A stretch of 64,000 nt of DNA from Chania fonticola_B. Its GTDB lineage: Bacteria > Pseudomonadota > Gammaproteobacteria > Enterobacterales > Enterobacteriaceae. Positions 1-8,730 of the stretch are shown one piece after another. The stretch lies in NCBI RefSeq assembly GCF_048537545.1, contig NZ_CP183218.1. One strand, 5' to 3'. Each line of letters begins with the position of its first letter. Position 1 is the first letter of the stretch. The notes under the pieces were generated by a model. The model had not been told where the DNA came from. It did no database searches and saw only the letters and a program-made list of their open reading frames with translations. Both the position numbers and the translations under genes were made by a program.

Positions 1-667
1 CGCAGTACCAATCGTAGAAGCTCAAGCAGGTGCCGCCAATCAGCGATAGATAACGGGCACCGGCTGCGTAAGACACCATCGACATCGCCGGGATCGGCGA
101 GAAGCCGATAATGCGGTCCGGGCCAAAGGTCTTGGCGGTATAGACGTTGGAGGCGGCGATCAGTTCATTGACCTCCTGCCAACTGGAACGAACAAAACCA
201 CCGCGGCCACGGGCCACTTTGTAGCTTTTGGCTTTTTCCGGGTCGGAAACGATCGAACCCCAGGCATCAACCGGATCGCTGTGCAAGGCTTTAGCCTCGC
301 GCCATAGCTTGATCAGACGTTTGCGCATCAGCGGATATTTCAGGCGGTTGGCGCTGTAGAGATACCAGGAATAGCTGGCACCACGTGGGCAGCCACGGGG
401 CTCATGGTTGGGCAAATCAGGACGGGTGCGTGGATAATCGGTCTGCTGGGTTTCCCAGGTAACCAGGCCGTTTTTCACATAGATTTTCCAGCTACAGGAG
501 CCGGTGCAGTTAACACCATGGGTGGATCGCACCACTTTGTCGTGCTGCCAACGGCTGCGGTAACCGTCTTCCCAATCGCGGTTGGTGTTCAGCGTTTGGC
601 CATGACCGCCAGAGAAAGGTTCGGCCAGCTGTTTGAAGTAGCGGAACCGGTCTAGAAATTTGCTCAT
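1..667 (-). CDS. narG: Respiratory nitrate reductase alpha subunit NarG, N-terminal part (cut by window edge)
   Basis: Catalytic molybdenum subunit of the membrane-bound, cytoplasm-facing nitrate reductase NarGHI, which reduces nitrate to nitrite with quinol electrons. Only the first 222 codons are present; the gene runs off the left edge. The translation begins MSKFLDRFRYFKQ and carries the expected HGVNCTGSCSWKIYVKNG region, whose His and Cys residues bind the FS0 [4Fe-4S] cluster, followed by the TDYPRTRPDLPNHEPRGCPR region. The start at 667 has GGAG about 7 bases upstream. On the minus strand it follows narK with one regulator gene between them, and a perfect FNR box lies 140 bases upstream. 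The respiratory isozyme NarG is preferred over NarZ because of the linkage to narK and narXL. Confidence 0.96.
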   Translation of the reverse strand, partial: MSKFLDRFRYFKQLAEPFSGGHGQTLNTNRDWEDGYRSRWQHDKVVRSTHGVNCTGSCSWKIYVKNGLVTWETQQTDYPRTRPDLPNHEPRGCPRGASYSWYLYSANRLKYPLMRKRLIKLWREAKALHSDPVDAWGSIVSDPEKAKSYKVARGRGGFVRSSWQEVNELIAASNVYTAKTFGPDRIIGFSPIPAMSMVSYAAGARYLSLIGGTCLSFYDWYC

Positions 668-806
668 CCGGAGTTCTCCTGAAGGCTCATCACCCTACGA
701 GTTTCAAGCCGCAGCTTGAAAGACGACGGGCATATTGTTGTAAGAAGTTGCCAAGTGACATTGCTCAATCTGCGGCCAAGGCTACTGATGCTCTGCCGGG
801 CGTAAC

Positions 807-820
807 TTGATTGCGATCAA
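807..820. promoter_or_regulatory. FNR box upstream of narG
   Basis: TTGATTGCGATCAA is a perfect match to the FNR consensus TTGAT-N4-ATCAA. It is centred about 146 bases before the narG start, in the 389-base gap between narG and the winged-helix gene. It most likely activates narG in anoxia. The rest of the gap (668-1056) is A+T-rich near 880-920 and shows no further gene; I did not find a clean NarL heptamer pair in it. Confidence 0.85.
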
Positions 821-1056
821 GGGAATCAGTGAGGAAAAACGTGGGGGACGTTGGAAATACCACTAAAGGATGATCGTTAGAATTAACGCTATCACATTGT
901 AATAAAACAAGAATTATAGACCAGCAAAGAGACGCGCCTGGCGAACCCCCTGAAGCGGAAATTTGGGGGTAGAGGCGGTAAAAACGGAAATGTGAGCAAG
1001 ATTAATGACAGAATGACCGGATAATCTTGTCTGAAACGGCTTCCAGGGACTCCCTG

Positions 1057-1803
1057 CTAGCGAGTCCGACATTCAACCCGCATTTCCTTTTCATTCCCCG
1101 CCAGATACACGCAGTTCAGCGCCTGGGGATTAACACCAGCAGAGGTGTCTAATGAAAAAGAGAGAAACATTCGAGGGCTGTTTAGCTGCTCATGCTGTAT
1201 TGCAGGCCTGGTCCGGCTGCCCAATGCATAGGATAAAAGTGAAACTGTCAACAGCGCAATAAACGCCGCCAGATACGTCAATACCCGGCCCCCTGGTATT
1301 AGCGTGTTTTGCCTGGGATCATCCAAAGCCATTTCGCTTAATATCGGATGCATGCAGGAATAATCTTCCGGCACCGTTGCATTTTCAATAATTTCATCGA
1401 CCATATGATTTAATTTGCCCGCAGATAAATCACTATTAATAGTTTCAGCATTATTATTGCCAGGAATAATCTCCGTGGCGACGGCAGATTCCCCTGATGA
1501 TATAAAGTTAAAAATTGCTTTATCGTCCACCTTATAACCAAGACGAGGAATGGTCCGGATGAGAGCATGCTCCGTGTCGCCAATTTTCTGGCGAATGGAC
1601 TTAATCGTCTGATTGATTGTCGAGTCTGAGCAATAGGTGCCTTTCCAGATAGTCTCAATGATTTCTGAGCGGCTCACCAACTCAGGCGACCGGTTAACCA
1701 GCAGGGAAAGGATCTGCAGCTCTTTCCAACGTAGGCGTGAACGCTGCCTGGAGGGGAGCAAAACATCAAAATTTATGATTTTTATTTCCTGTTCAGCAGC
1801 CAC
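1057..1803 (-). CDS. Membrane-anchored winged-helix transcriptional regulator (ToxR/CadC type)
   Basis: A 248-residue protein with an N-terminal OmpR/PhoB-like winged helix (about residues 5-95; visible signature RSEIIETIWKGTYCSDSTIN followed by IRTIPRLGYKV), a linker, one membrane segment near residues 185-205 (VLTYLAAFIALLTVSLLSYA) and a short periplasmic tail of about 43 residues with one Cys pair-like spacing. This is the ToxR/CadC architecture: cytoplasmic DNA-binding head, periplasmic sensor. The start is GTG at 1803 with AAGGA upstream. The gene lies between narK and narG on the same strand, where E. coli has no regulator. Its target and signal are unknown; a role in nitrate-gene control is only suggested by position. 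Confidence 0.8.
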   Translation of the reverse strand: MAAEQEIKIINFDVLLPSRQRSRLRWKELQILSLLVNRSPELVSRSEIIETIWKGTYCSDSTINQTIKSIRQKIGDTEHALIRTIPRLGYKVDDKAIFNFISSGESAVATEIIPGNNNAETINSDLSAGKLNHMVDEIIENATVPEDYSCMHPILSEMALDDPRQNTLIPGGRVLTYLAAFIALLTVSLLSYALGSRTRPAIQHEQLNSPRMFLSFSLDTSAGVNPQALNCVYLAGNEKEMRVECRTR

Positions 1804-2227
1804 TTTTCATTTTCCTTATGAGTTCACAGCGTCCCCATTTGTATAGACATATGAAAAAATGTTCAACAATTTAAATATAAACTCGGTGAAACAGACTGAC
1901 TTTATATTTCACCTGTTTTTCATAACTTAGTGAAATCATGCAGCTCACTGAGAAAAAACCACCCCCTCCTGGTCCATGGCCAATTCAGACATAAAGCACT
2001 CTGCACAAAGGATTATGGGTTTTATTTTCTGATGAAACAGTGGGCATTAAGATTTTATCAATAGATAAACATGGGTTACTCTTATCCTCACTCAACAAAA
2101 AAGCGATTTTAATATAGACCAATAAAACCGCCAAAAGCCGGTAATATTACACAGCGGAGTTTCGGCAAAATAGCGGTGACTTTACCGATTGGCAATCACT
2201 GAAACAACGGGTGGGAATTGAGAGGGT

Positions 2228-2256
2228 AGACACTCCCCGGCAAGCGAGGAGTGTCT
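2228..2256 (-). terminator. Hairpin downstream of narK
   Basis: Inverted repeat AGACACTCC / GGAGTGTCT with an 11-base loop, about 90 bases after the narK stop. There is no T-tract, so it is a possible terminator or RNA-stabilising hairpin only. The remainder of the 540-base gap 1804-2343 is A+T-rich toward the regulator gene and shows no coding sequence that I trust. Confidence 0.4.
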
Positions 2257-2343
2257 GATTACTGACAGGCAATGGTGCACAATGGGTAGGCGTCGCACAT
2301 GTTCGACAGTAGGGTCGCCGCATATTGCCTTCGCTTGACTCAA

Positions 2344-3741
2344 CTAGCGTGAAACCTTTTTACGGCCGTAAACCCCCCAGGTCACCACGACACACAGAAT
2401 ATAAAACACCAGGAAAATCTTCATCGCCCCAGCCGGTGAGCCAGTCAACGCCAGCGAAGTCCCAAACGCCTTGGGAATAAAGAACCCCCCTGCCGCACCA
2501 ATCGCCGAGATAAAGCCCAACGCCGCAGCCGAATCGGTTACCGCCTCGCGCTGTGCCAACTCATCGCTTCCTCCTTCGGCTTTCACTCTGTCCACGGTGA
2601 TTTTACGAAATATCACGGCGATCATCTGGAAGGTCGAGCCGCTGCCCAACCCGGCGGTGAGGAACAGCACCATAAACACGCCATAGAAGGCCATAAACGA
2701 GCCCTGATGATCGCTACCCGGCAAGGTCAGGAACAGCAAGGCGGCGAAAATAGCCATGACGATAAAGTTCAGCAGCGTCACACGAATACCGCCAAAGCGA
2801 TCGGAAAGCGCCCCGCCCACGGGACGAGCCAGCGCCCCAAGGAACGGCCCGAAGAAGGCATAATGCAGGATCACCACGTCAGGAAACTGGGTTTTCGCCA
2901 GCATGGCAAAACCGGCAGAGAAACCAATAAAGGAACCAAAGGTCGCCAGATACAGCAGGCTCAAAACCCACAGGTGACCCCGTTTCAGTACCGGCAGCTG
3001 TTGGCGCAAAGAAGCCTTTGAGGCGGCCAAATCGTTCATACCGAACCAGGCCGCCAGCGTTGCCATCAGCAGGAAAGGCACCCAAATCCAGGCGGCGTTT
3101 TCCAACCACAGCTGGCTGCCGTCTGGCTGTGTCTGCCCAGTGCCGCCCAGGAAGCCGAACATGGCGAGCGAAATGGCTAACGGAGCCACCAGTTGCATTA
3201 CGCTGACCCCCAGATTTCCCAGACCGCCGTTCAGCCCCAACGCGCCCCCCTGCTTCGCCTTCGGGAAGAAGAAGCTGATGTTCGCCATGCTGGAAGCAAA
3301 GTTGGCCCCAGCAAAACCACACAACAGCGCGATAATGATAAATACGTTGAATGAGGTGGTCGGATCCTGCACCGCATAGCCCAACCACAGGCAAGGTACC
3401 AGCAGGAAACAGGTGCTGATGGCCGTCCAACGGCGGCCACCAAACATCGGGATCACGAAGGAATACGGCACGCGCAGGATCGCGCCGGAAACCGAAGGCA
3501 ATGCGGTCAACAGAAACAGCTGATCGGTGGTGAAGTTAAAACCCACTTTGTTCAGATTAACCGCCACGGCGCTGAACAGCATCCAGACGCAGAAGGCGAG
3601 CAACAGGCAGGGTATGGAGATCCACAGGTTGCGGCGGGCAATGCGGTGCCCGCTCTGCTGCCAGAATTCGCTGTTCTCAGGTTGCCAGTCCTGAATAACC
3701 GCACCCGTTTTTTTTGCTAAAGGCGTTGCAGATTGCGACAT
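2344..3741 (-). CDS. narK: Nitrate/nitrite transporter NarK
   Basis: Inner-membrane MFS transporter that imports nitrate and exchanges it for nitrite. About 465 residues with twelve hydrophobic segments. Signature regions include CGFAGANFASSMANISFFFP and GGLGNLGVSVMQL, the glycine-rich nitrate-signature stretches of the NNP family, and conserved arginines in ALLRVPYSF-like (ILRVPYSFV) and ALARPVGGALSDRFGG. The start was placed at 3741 (MSQSATPLAKK), which matches the known NarK N-terminus and has GAGGTT upstream; an in-frame ATG 33 bases further out lacks such support. It is divergent from narX, with FNR and NarL-type sites between them. Confidence 0.97.
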   Translation of the reverse strand: MSQSATPLAKKTGAVIQDWQPENSEFWQQSGHRIARRNLWISIPCLLLAFCVWMLFSAVAVNLNKVGFNFTTDQLFLLTALPSVSGAILRVPYSFVIPMFGGRRWTAISTCFLLVPCLWLGYAVQDPTTSFNVFIIIALLCGFAGANFASSMANISFFFPKAKQGGALGLNGGLGNLGVSVMQLVAPLAISLAMFGFLGGTGQTQPDGSQLWLENAAWIWVPFLLMATLAAWFGMNDLAASKASLRQQLPVLKRGHLWVLSLLYLATFGSFIGFSAGFAMLAKTQFPDVVILHYAFFGPFLGALARPVGGALSDRFGGIRVTLLNFIVMAIFAALLFLTLPGSDHQGSFMAFYGVFMVLFLTAGLGSGSTFQMIAVIFRKITVDRVKAEGGSDELAQREAVTDSAAALGFISAIGAAGGFFIPKAFGTSLALTGSPAGAMKIFLVFYILCVVVTWGVYGRKKVSR

Positions 3742-3803
3742 AATAACCTCAGAAACACGGTGATAACTGCGCACACCCTAGTTGATCCCCTCAAGCGGTA
3801 AAG

Positions 3804-3817
3804 TTGACGCAAATCAA
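3804..3817. promoter_or_regulatory. FNR box upstream of narK
   Basis: TTGACGCAAATCAA differs from TTGAT-N4-ATCAA at one position. It lies 63 bases before the narK start in the narK-narX divergent gap, a position suited to anaerobic activation of narK. Confidence 0.8.
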
Positions 3818-3961
3818 TGAGCAAGCAGGTAACTCATGGCGGAAAAACCTCATACATCCCTTAGTGAGTAGCCAATCCAGTCCAGCTAATCTATTGGTAT
3901 TCAGCAGGTTATACCACAGTAGTGCTAATGGTTTGGCTATGGGTCAGACCACCGGAAACAA

Positions 3962-3982
3962 AGGGGTACTTCGTTAGGGGTA
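3962..3982. promoter_or_regulatory. Pair of NarL-type heptamers between narK and narX
   Basis: AGGGGTA occurs twice as a direct repeat, at 3962-3968 and 3976-3982. Its complement TACCCCT fits the NarL heptamer consensus TACYYMT. Known enteric narK control regions carry NarL heptamer clusters far upstream of the promoter; these two lie about 220 bases from narK and 115 from narX. Which gene they serve cannot be told from the sequence. Confidence 0.55.
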
Positions 3983-4094
3983 TGGGGTTACGCCGGGGGA
4001 TGAGGAAAAATGGCTGCTATTGACGTAATTTGGCGGCCGGATTTTCGGGTATCTACTCTCTGGTTTCTGCTGCTCTCTAGGGGACGCGTATTCG

Positions 4095-5879
4095 ATGAAA
4101 CGCTTGCTGGCTCCGCTTTCCATCGTTAACCAGGTTGCCCTGCTAATGCTACTGCTGGGGGTGCTGGGTATCGCCGGAATGAGTATTTCCGCCTGGATGT
4201 CGCAAAGCATTCAGGGCAATGCTCATGCCATCAACAAGGCGGGCTCCCTACGGATGCAGAGCTACCGTCTGCTGTCTCAGGTCCCTCTGGATGCCCGCAG
4301 TGACCTCCTGATGCAGGGATTGGATCAGGATGAAACCAGCCGCGATTTGCAGCTGGCGTTGGAGCGCGAAGGGCTAACCCCACAGTTGCTGACGCTGCGT
4401 GACTATTGGCTAAACCAGCTGCAACCGCGGCTGCGCCAAGCACAACGCCCCGCCGATGCGGCTCCCCAAGTGGCCCATTTTGTCAGCCTGCTGGACAAGC
4501 TGGTTTCCGATATCGATCATCAAACCGAACGGCGCTTGTTGATGGTGACGCTGGTTCAGGGGGGATTTATCGCCCTGACGTTGTTGCTGCTGGTCGGTAC
4601 CATCTGTTATCTACGCCGCCGTTTGCTGCACCCTTGGCGTCAATTGGTGGCACTGGCGCTGGCGGTTGGCCGCGGTGATTTCAGCCACCGCTTTGCCCAA
4701 CGTGGGCATCAGGACGAGATGTCTTCCCTCGGCGCCGCGCTCAACACCATGTCCGACGAGCTTGCCACCATCTATGCCAGGCTGGAGCAACGTGTCGCAG
4801 AGAAAACCGCCGACCTGCAACAGAAAAATCAGGTGCTGGGTTTTCTGTATCGCACCAGCCGCCAGTTGCACACCAGCGAGCCGATCTGTAGCCGCCTGAC
4901 GCCGATCCTCAACCAGTTGCAAACCTTGACGCCGCTACACAGCATCCAGGTACGGCTGTATGAAAACAACAGTCAGGAACAGTTTCTACAATTAAGCGGT
5001 AACCAGCCATTGAGGCCGGAGTATTGCCATAATCCGGTCTGCAGCGCCTGCTTGAGCGAACATCAGCCGCATAGTCAGGGCCATCCTTCTCTTAGCTGGA
5101 GCCTGAGTGACCAACTGGGCAATTATGGCATCGTCGTCGCTCAACATGCACCAGAACAACGGCTAAGCGATGAGCAATGTCAGTTGATGAATACCCTGAT
5201 AGAGCAGTTGACCAGCGTATTGGCGATAGAACGCCAGGTTGACCACCAGCAGCAGTTGATGTTGATGGAAGAGCGTGCCGCGATTGCCCGCGAGTTACAC
5301 GACTCCATCGCTCAGTCCCTCACCTGCTTGAAAATGCAGACCAGTTGCCTGCAAATGCAGGGGGGCGAACTCCCTCCAGCCAGCCTGGCGCTGGTGCAAC
5401 AGATGCGTGAAGAGATCAGTACCGCCTATCGCCAGTTACGCGAGCTGTTAACCACCTTCCGCCTGCGCTTGACCGAGCCTGGCCTGCTGGCGGCACTACA
5501 GTCTACGGTACAAGAATTCAACCAGCGGCTGGGGATCACCATCGAACTGGATTATCAGTTAGGACCACGAAGCATACCGGCCTATCAGGCGATCCACCTG
5601 CTGCAGATCGCGCGTGAGGCATTGAGTAACATTCACCAACACGCGCAGGCCAGCCAGGTCGCGATTCGGGTGACCAACCTGCAGGGCGAAGTCACCCTGA
5701 GCGTCAGCGACAATGGCCGTGGTCTGCCAGATATCAGTGAACGGCCCGATCATTACGGCCTAATCATCATGCGCGATCGCGCCAAAAGCCTGCATGGCCA
5801 GTGCAAAATCTTGCCGTGCAGCGGCGGCGGCACCGAAGTACGGGTGACGTTCCGCCCGGATAACTCCGCTATCGAATAA
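4095..5879 (+). CDS. narX: Nitrate/nitrite sensor histidine kinase NarX
   Basis: Membrane sensor that detects nitrate and nitrite in the periplasm and phosphorylates NarL. The 594 residues hold: membrane segment 1 (about 10-32); periplasmic domain with the P-box NAHAINKAGSLRMQSYRLL (residues 42-60) that binds nitrate; membrane segment 2 (about 150-175); HAMP domain; a cysteine-containing central module (CHNPVCSAC); and a HisKA_3/HATPase core with the phosphoacceptor His402 in ARELHDSIAQ, the N-box REALSNIHQHA and the G-box DNGRGLP. AGGGGAC precedes the start. narL follows after 9 bases, giving a narXL operon. Confidence 0.97.
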   Translation: MKRLLAPLSIVNQVALLMLLLGVLGIAGMSISAWMSQSIQGNAHAINKAGSLRMQSYRLLSQVPLDARSDLLMQGLDQDETSRDLQLALEREGLTPQLLTLRDYWLNQLQPRLRQAQRPADAAPQVAHFVSLLDKLVSDIDHQTERRLLMVTLVQGGFIALTLLLLVGTICYLRRRLLHPWRQLVALALAVGRGDFSHRFAQRGHQDEMSSLGAALNTMSDELATIYARLEQRVAEKTADLQQKNQVLGFLYRTSRQLHTSEPICSRLTPILNQLQTLTPLHSIQVRLYENNSQEQFLQLSGNQPLRPEYCHNPVCSACLSEHQPHSQGHPSLSWSLSDQLGNYGIVVAQHAPEQRLSDEQCQLMNTLIEQLTSVLAIERQVDHQQQLMLMEERAAIARELHDSIAQSLTCLKMQTSCLQMQGGELPPASLALVQQMREEISTAYRQLRELLTTFRLRLTEPGLLAALQSTVQEFNQRLGITIELDYQLGPRSIPAYQAIHLLQIAREALSNIHQHAQASQVAIRVTNLQGEVTLSVSDNGRGLPDISERPDHYGLIIMRDRAKSLHGQCKILPCSGGGTEVRVTFRPDNSAIE

Positions 5880-5888
5880 GGAAATACT

Positions 5889-6539
5889 ATGACGACCGAA
5901 GAAGCTGCCACCATACTGCTGATTGACGATCACCCCATGCTGCGTAACGGCGTCAAGCAGTTGATTAGCATGGATCCGCGGCTGCAAGTCATCGCCGAAG
6001 CCAGCAATGGCGAACAAGGGGTGGAACTGGCGGAGACGCACGATCCCGACCTGATCCTGTTGGATCTGAATATGCCCGGACTGAACGGCCTGGCAACCCT
6101 GGATCGCCTACGCCAAACCGCCCTTTCCGGCCGCGTGGTGGTGTTTAGCGTCTCCAACCATGAAGACGATGTAGTGAGCGCGCTGAAACGCGGTGCAGAT
6201 GGCTATCTATTGAAAGATATGGAACCAGAGGAACTGCTCAAGGCGCTGCATCAGGCGGCGGCAGGGCAAATGGTACTGAGCGAAGCATTGACTCCAGTGC
6301 TGGCGGCCAGCCTGAGGGAAAACCGCCCGGCGGTAGAACGCGACATCCAGCAGTTAACCCCGCGCGAGCGCGACATCCTCAAGCTGATCGCGCAGGGGCT
6401 GCCAAACAAGCTGATCGCCCGTAAACTGATGATCACCGAGAGTACCGTCAAGGTGCACGTGAAACACCTGCTGAAGAAGATGAAACTGAAGTCCCGCGTA
6501 GAAGCCGCCGTTTGGGTGTTGGGTAATAAGAAGGATTAG
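5889..6539 (+). CDS. narL: Nitrate/nitrite response regulator NarL
   Basis: Two-domain DNA-binding response regulator of 216 residues. The receiver domain (about 8-125) has the acidic pair in LLIDDHP, the phosphorylated Asp59 in LILLDLNMPG and the Lys of LLKDMEP. A LuxR-type helix-turn-helix fills the C-terminus (LTPRERDILKLIAQGLPNKL, then STVKVHVKHLLKKM). Phosphorylated by NarX, it activates narGHJI and narK and represses alternative respiratory genes. Its stop codon overlaps the ychO stop on the other strand by four bases (6536-6539), so the two genes converge with no spacer for a terminator. Confidence 0.97.
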   Translation: MTTEEAATILLIDDHPMLRNGVKQLISMDPRLQVIAEASNGEQGVELAETHDPDLILLDLNMPGLNGLATLDRLRQTALSGRVVVFSVSNHEDDVVSALKRGADGYLLKDMEPEELLKALHQAAAGQMVLSEALTPVLAASLRENRPAVERDIQQLTPRERDILKLIAQGLPNKLIARKLMITESTVKVHVKHLLKKMKLKSRVEAAVWVLGNKKD

Positions 6540-8311
6540 TTACCCTCTGGGTGCAACGGCCCGGTAACCGCCGGGATTGCCGGTGGCTGCAGCGTTTGCG
6601 GCGGCGGTAACCCAGGCTCCCCTTCAATAGACAAGCTCAGAGGAGCAGTAACCTGTAGCGTGATCCAGTTCGAGGTGGCTTTCTGCTGCTTTTCATCCTC
6701 AAGGGTGACGGACAGTTGGTAGTGATTACTGGCCCCTGGCGTCTCATCCCACGCGGGCACCGTCAAGGTCCACCCCTGCGGATCGTTGATATTCGCCGGT
6801 GGCGTCAGGCTGACTGCTTGAGTGTCCCCTTGCCAGTTGACCGCAGCGATCTTATTGGCCGCCTTGATTTCCAGCACCAGCGGCAGCGTTTCCCCTGGAT
6901 TCAGGCTCCATGACGGCGTCGCCAGAAACACCTGCAACGTTTTGCTTTCACGGAACTCCAGCACCGGCACATTATTACGTTCAATGCTGTCATAGCGGCT
7001 ACCGCGCAATGATTTGGCCTGTTCTACGTAGTACGGAGAAATCTGTTTGAGCAGCGGCACCCCAAGGCGGTAGGTCATGGCCAGCTCGACCTTGTCCTGG
7101 GTTTCGCCCACATTATCCAGTTTGTGCAAGGCTTTGACCGTGACCAACGGGACCGGCGTATAGTTGAGCCCCACCTGCATAGCGCTAGGATCGGTTTGTT
7201 TGTTGCCATTGCCTAGCAGATCGACACTGGCGCCGCGATACTGTTCAAAGCTGAGCGAGGCCCCAAGCTGGTGGTAAAACGGCAGATAACCTTGAGTGGT
7301 AATGTCGTAGCCACGCGCCGGACGGCCGAGAAAGACGGCATTATTTGCCTGTGGTGAAAATGATGATAGCGGGTGGTAATAGTTTGCCGATAAGCGTAGA
7401 TAGTCACCCCAGGCTTCTGCACCGATGCTGCCGCGGTTGCGCTGATTCTGGAAATCACTGTCGAGTACGGAATTGTAGCCCAGCAGCCAATCCCCCACCA
7501 CCCAGCGCTGCCCCAGACCAAAATTACCCTGTGAACCGTTAGCCTTTTGCAGATAACCCACCTGGCTGTAGGTCAACAAGCCATCCACGTCATAGAGCGG
7601 GCTGAACAACTGACCGCTGCTGCCGGTAAAATCCCCTTCAGGTGTGACCGCAAGCGACAGTTTAGCGGTGCCAAGTGGCGAAAGCAGCTCCTCGGTCTCC
7701 TGCTGTAAGACCGAGCTGGCCTGGTTGGTCAGGTAATCTTTGGTATCGGCGCGCGCCCGCTCGCTGGATATCTGATTAAGATTCTGCTCTGCCAGCTTTT
7801 TCGCCCGCGTAGCCCACTCTTTTTCTTTTTCGGCATCGTTGACGCCAGCGCTGCCCAGATCCGGCAGTTCTTGCGCCGGGGATGCTTGCGCCTTGACCTC
7901 ACTGACCACAGCCGCAGGCTTTTCTACCGGGGTCACGGCCGCAGGCACTTTAGCCGCGATATCAGCCGCATTTGCCACCGCCGGTGGGGCAATAACCTGG
8001 GCCTCTGCAGGGGGTGCTACTGTCTGTGCTTCTGCTACCGCAGCCGGTGGCGGTACCGTCTGGGTTTCTGCTGCAGGCGCCGGTGGTACTACCGTCTGGG
8101 TTTCTACTGTTGCTGTCGGTGGCGCTTTAGCCAGATCGTCAATCACGCTCGTCCCAACCGAGGGTGCTTCCACCGTAACCTCAGCTTCACTTTTTACTGC
8201 AGCGGGTGCCTCAGCCTGGGCGTTAAACATTATCACCGGTAGAGCTAATAACCCGAGTAAGCGCGTGCTGGATAACAACTGTGACATCTTTTGCTGAATA
8301 ACCTTGGTCAT
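6536..8311 (-). CDS. ychO: Inverse autotransporter/invasin-like outer-membrane protein YchO
   Basis: Intimin/invasin-type beta-barrel protein, next to narL as in E. coli. After a signal peptide (cleavage near FNAQA-EAP) there is a low-complexity Pro/Ala/Val/Thr segment with repeats of the form AETQTVxPP (about residues 65-150), then a short alpha-helical part, the inverse-autotransporter barrel (RWVVGDWLLGYNSVLDSDF, GAEAWGDYLRLSANYYHPLS, ARGYDITTQGYLPFY, LNYTPVPLVTVKALHK), and a C-terminal Ig-like domain. The protein has about 591 residues; E. coli YchO has about 464, and the difference is mainly the repeat segment. The start was set at 8311 (MTKVIQQK); an in-frame ATG at 8344 has a better ribosome site (GAGGTAA) and remains possible. 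Confidence 0.9.
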   Translation of the reverse strand: MTKVIQQKMSQLLSSTRLLGLLALPVIMFNAQAEAPAAVKSEAEVTVEAPSVGTSVIDDLAKAPPTATVETQTVVPPAPAAETQTVPPPAAVAEAQTVAPPAEAQVIAPPAVANAADIAAKVPAAVTPVEKPAAVVSEVKAQASPAQELPDLGSAGVNDAEKEKEWATRAKKLAEQNLNQISSERARADTKDYLTNQASSVLQQETEELLSPLGTAKLSLAVTPEGDFTGSSGQLFSPLYDVDGLLTYSQVGYLQKANGSQGNFGLGQRWVVGDWLLGYNSVLDSDFQNQRNRGSIGAEAWGDYLRLSANYYHPLSSFSPQANNAVFLGRPARGYDITTQGYLPFYHQLGASLSFEQYRGASVDLLGNGNKQTDPSAMQVGLNYTPVPLVTVKALHKLDNVGETQDKVELAMTYRLGVPLLKQISPYYVEQAKSLRGSRYDSIERNNVPVLEFRESKTLQVFLATPSWSLNPGETLPLVLEIKAANKIAAVNWQGDTQAVSLTPPANINDPQGWTLTVPAWDETPGASNHYQLSVTLEDEKQQKATSNWITLQVTAPLSLSIEGEPGLPPPQTLQPPAIPAVTGPLHPEGN

Positions 8312-8374
8312 AACCACGTTTGCCCTTCGTCTTCCTTGCCGCATGGCAAACTTACCTCGTTGACACTACCGTTC

Positions 8375-8397
8375 CGGCAGGAAGAAAAAACCTGCCG
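8375..8397. repeat. Inverted repeat in the ychO leader region
   Basis: CGGCAGG (8375-8381) and CCTGCCG (8391-8397) form a 7-base stem with an A-rich 9-base loop, 64 bases before the ychO start. On the minus strand the loop is a T-run, so it is not a standard terminator; it could be an operator or leader hairpin. The rest of the 8312-8730 gap shows no gene that I can support. Confidence 0.35.
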
Positions 8398-8730
8398 CAC
8401 AGCATAATGCAACCTGAAGCCATAGGGTAAGCGATCGGCAAAAAGAAGCCATCGGAAAAACCTGTAATCGGGGATCTCAACCAAGGGTATTACCAGCGAT
8501 AAAAAAGACGTCCGAACAGCACATTCCACCATTGGGGCAAACGTGCTGCACGGACGCCTGTTGAAATTCGTCGCGGATAGTCAACGTTTCCGCGTTAAAG
8601 GTAAAGCAGCTTGTATGCCACTTTGCCAAGCTACAGATTTTAGAGTGTTATTGCCGTGCAATCTGTAATCCACCCCTCACTATTGCACAGTGATATGGCG
8701 CGCTTTGCACCATTCCAGCGCATTACAACT

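Noticed and set aside
7839..8297. Ala/Thr/Gly-rich plus-strand frame opposite the ychO repeat
   Set aside because: Its repetitive translation is the complement of the Pro/Ala repeat; no independent support.
8308..8532. 74-codon minus-strand frame upstream of ychO
   Set aside because: Overlaps the ychO start in another frame, with no ribosome site or similarity.
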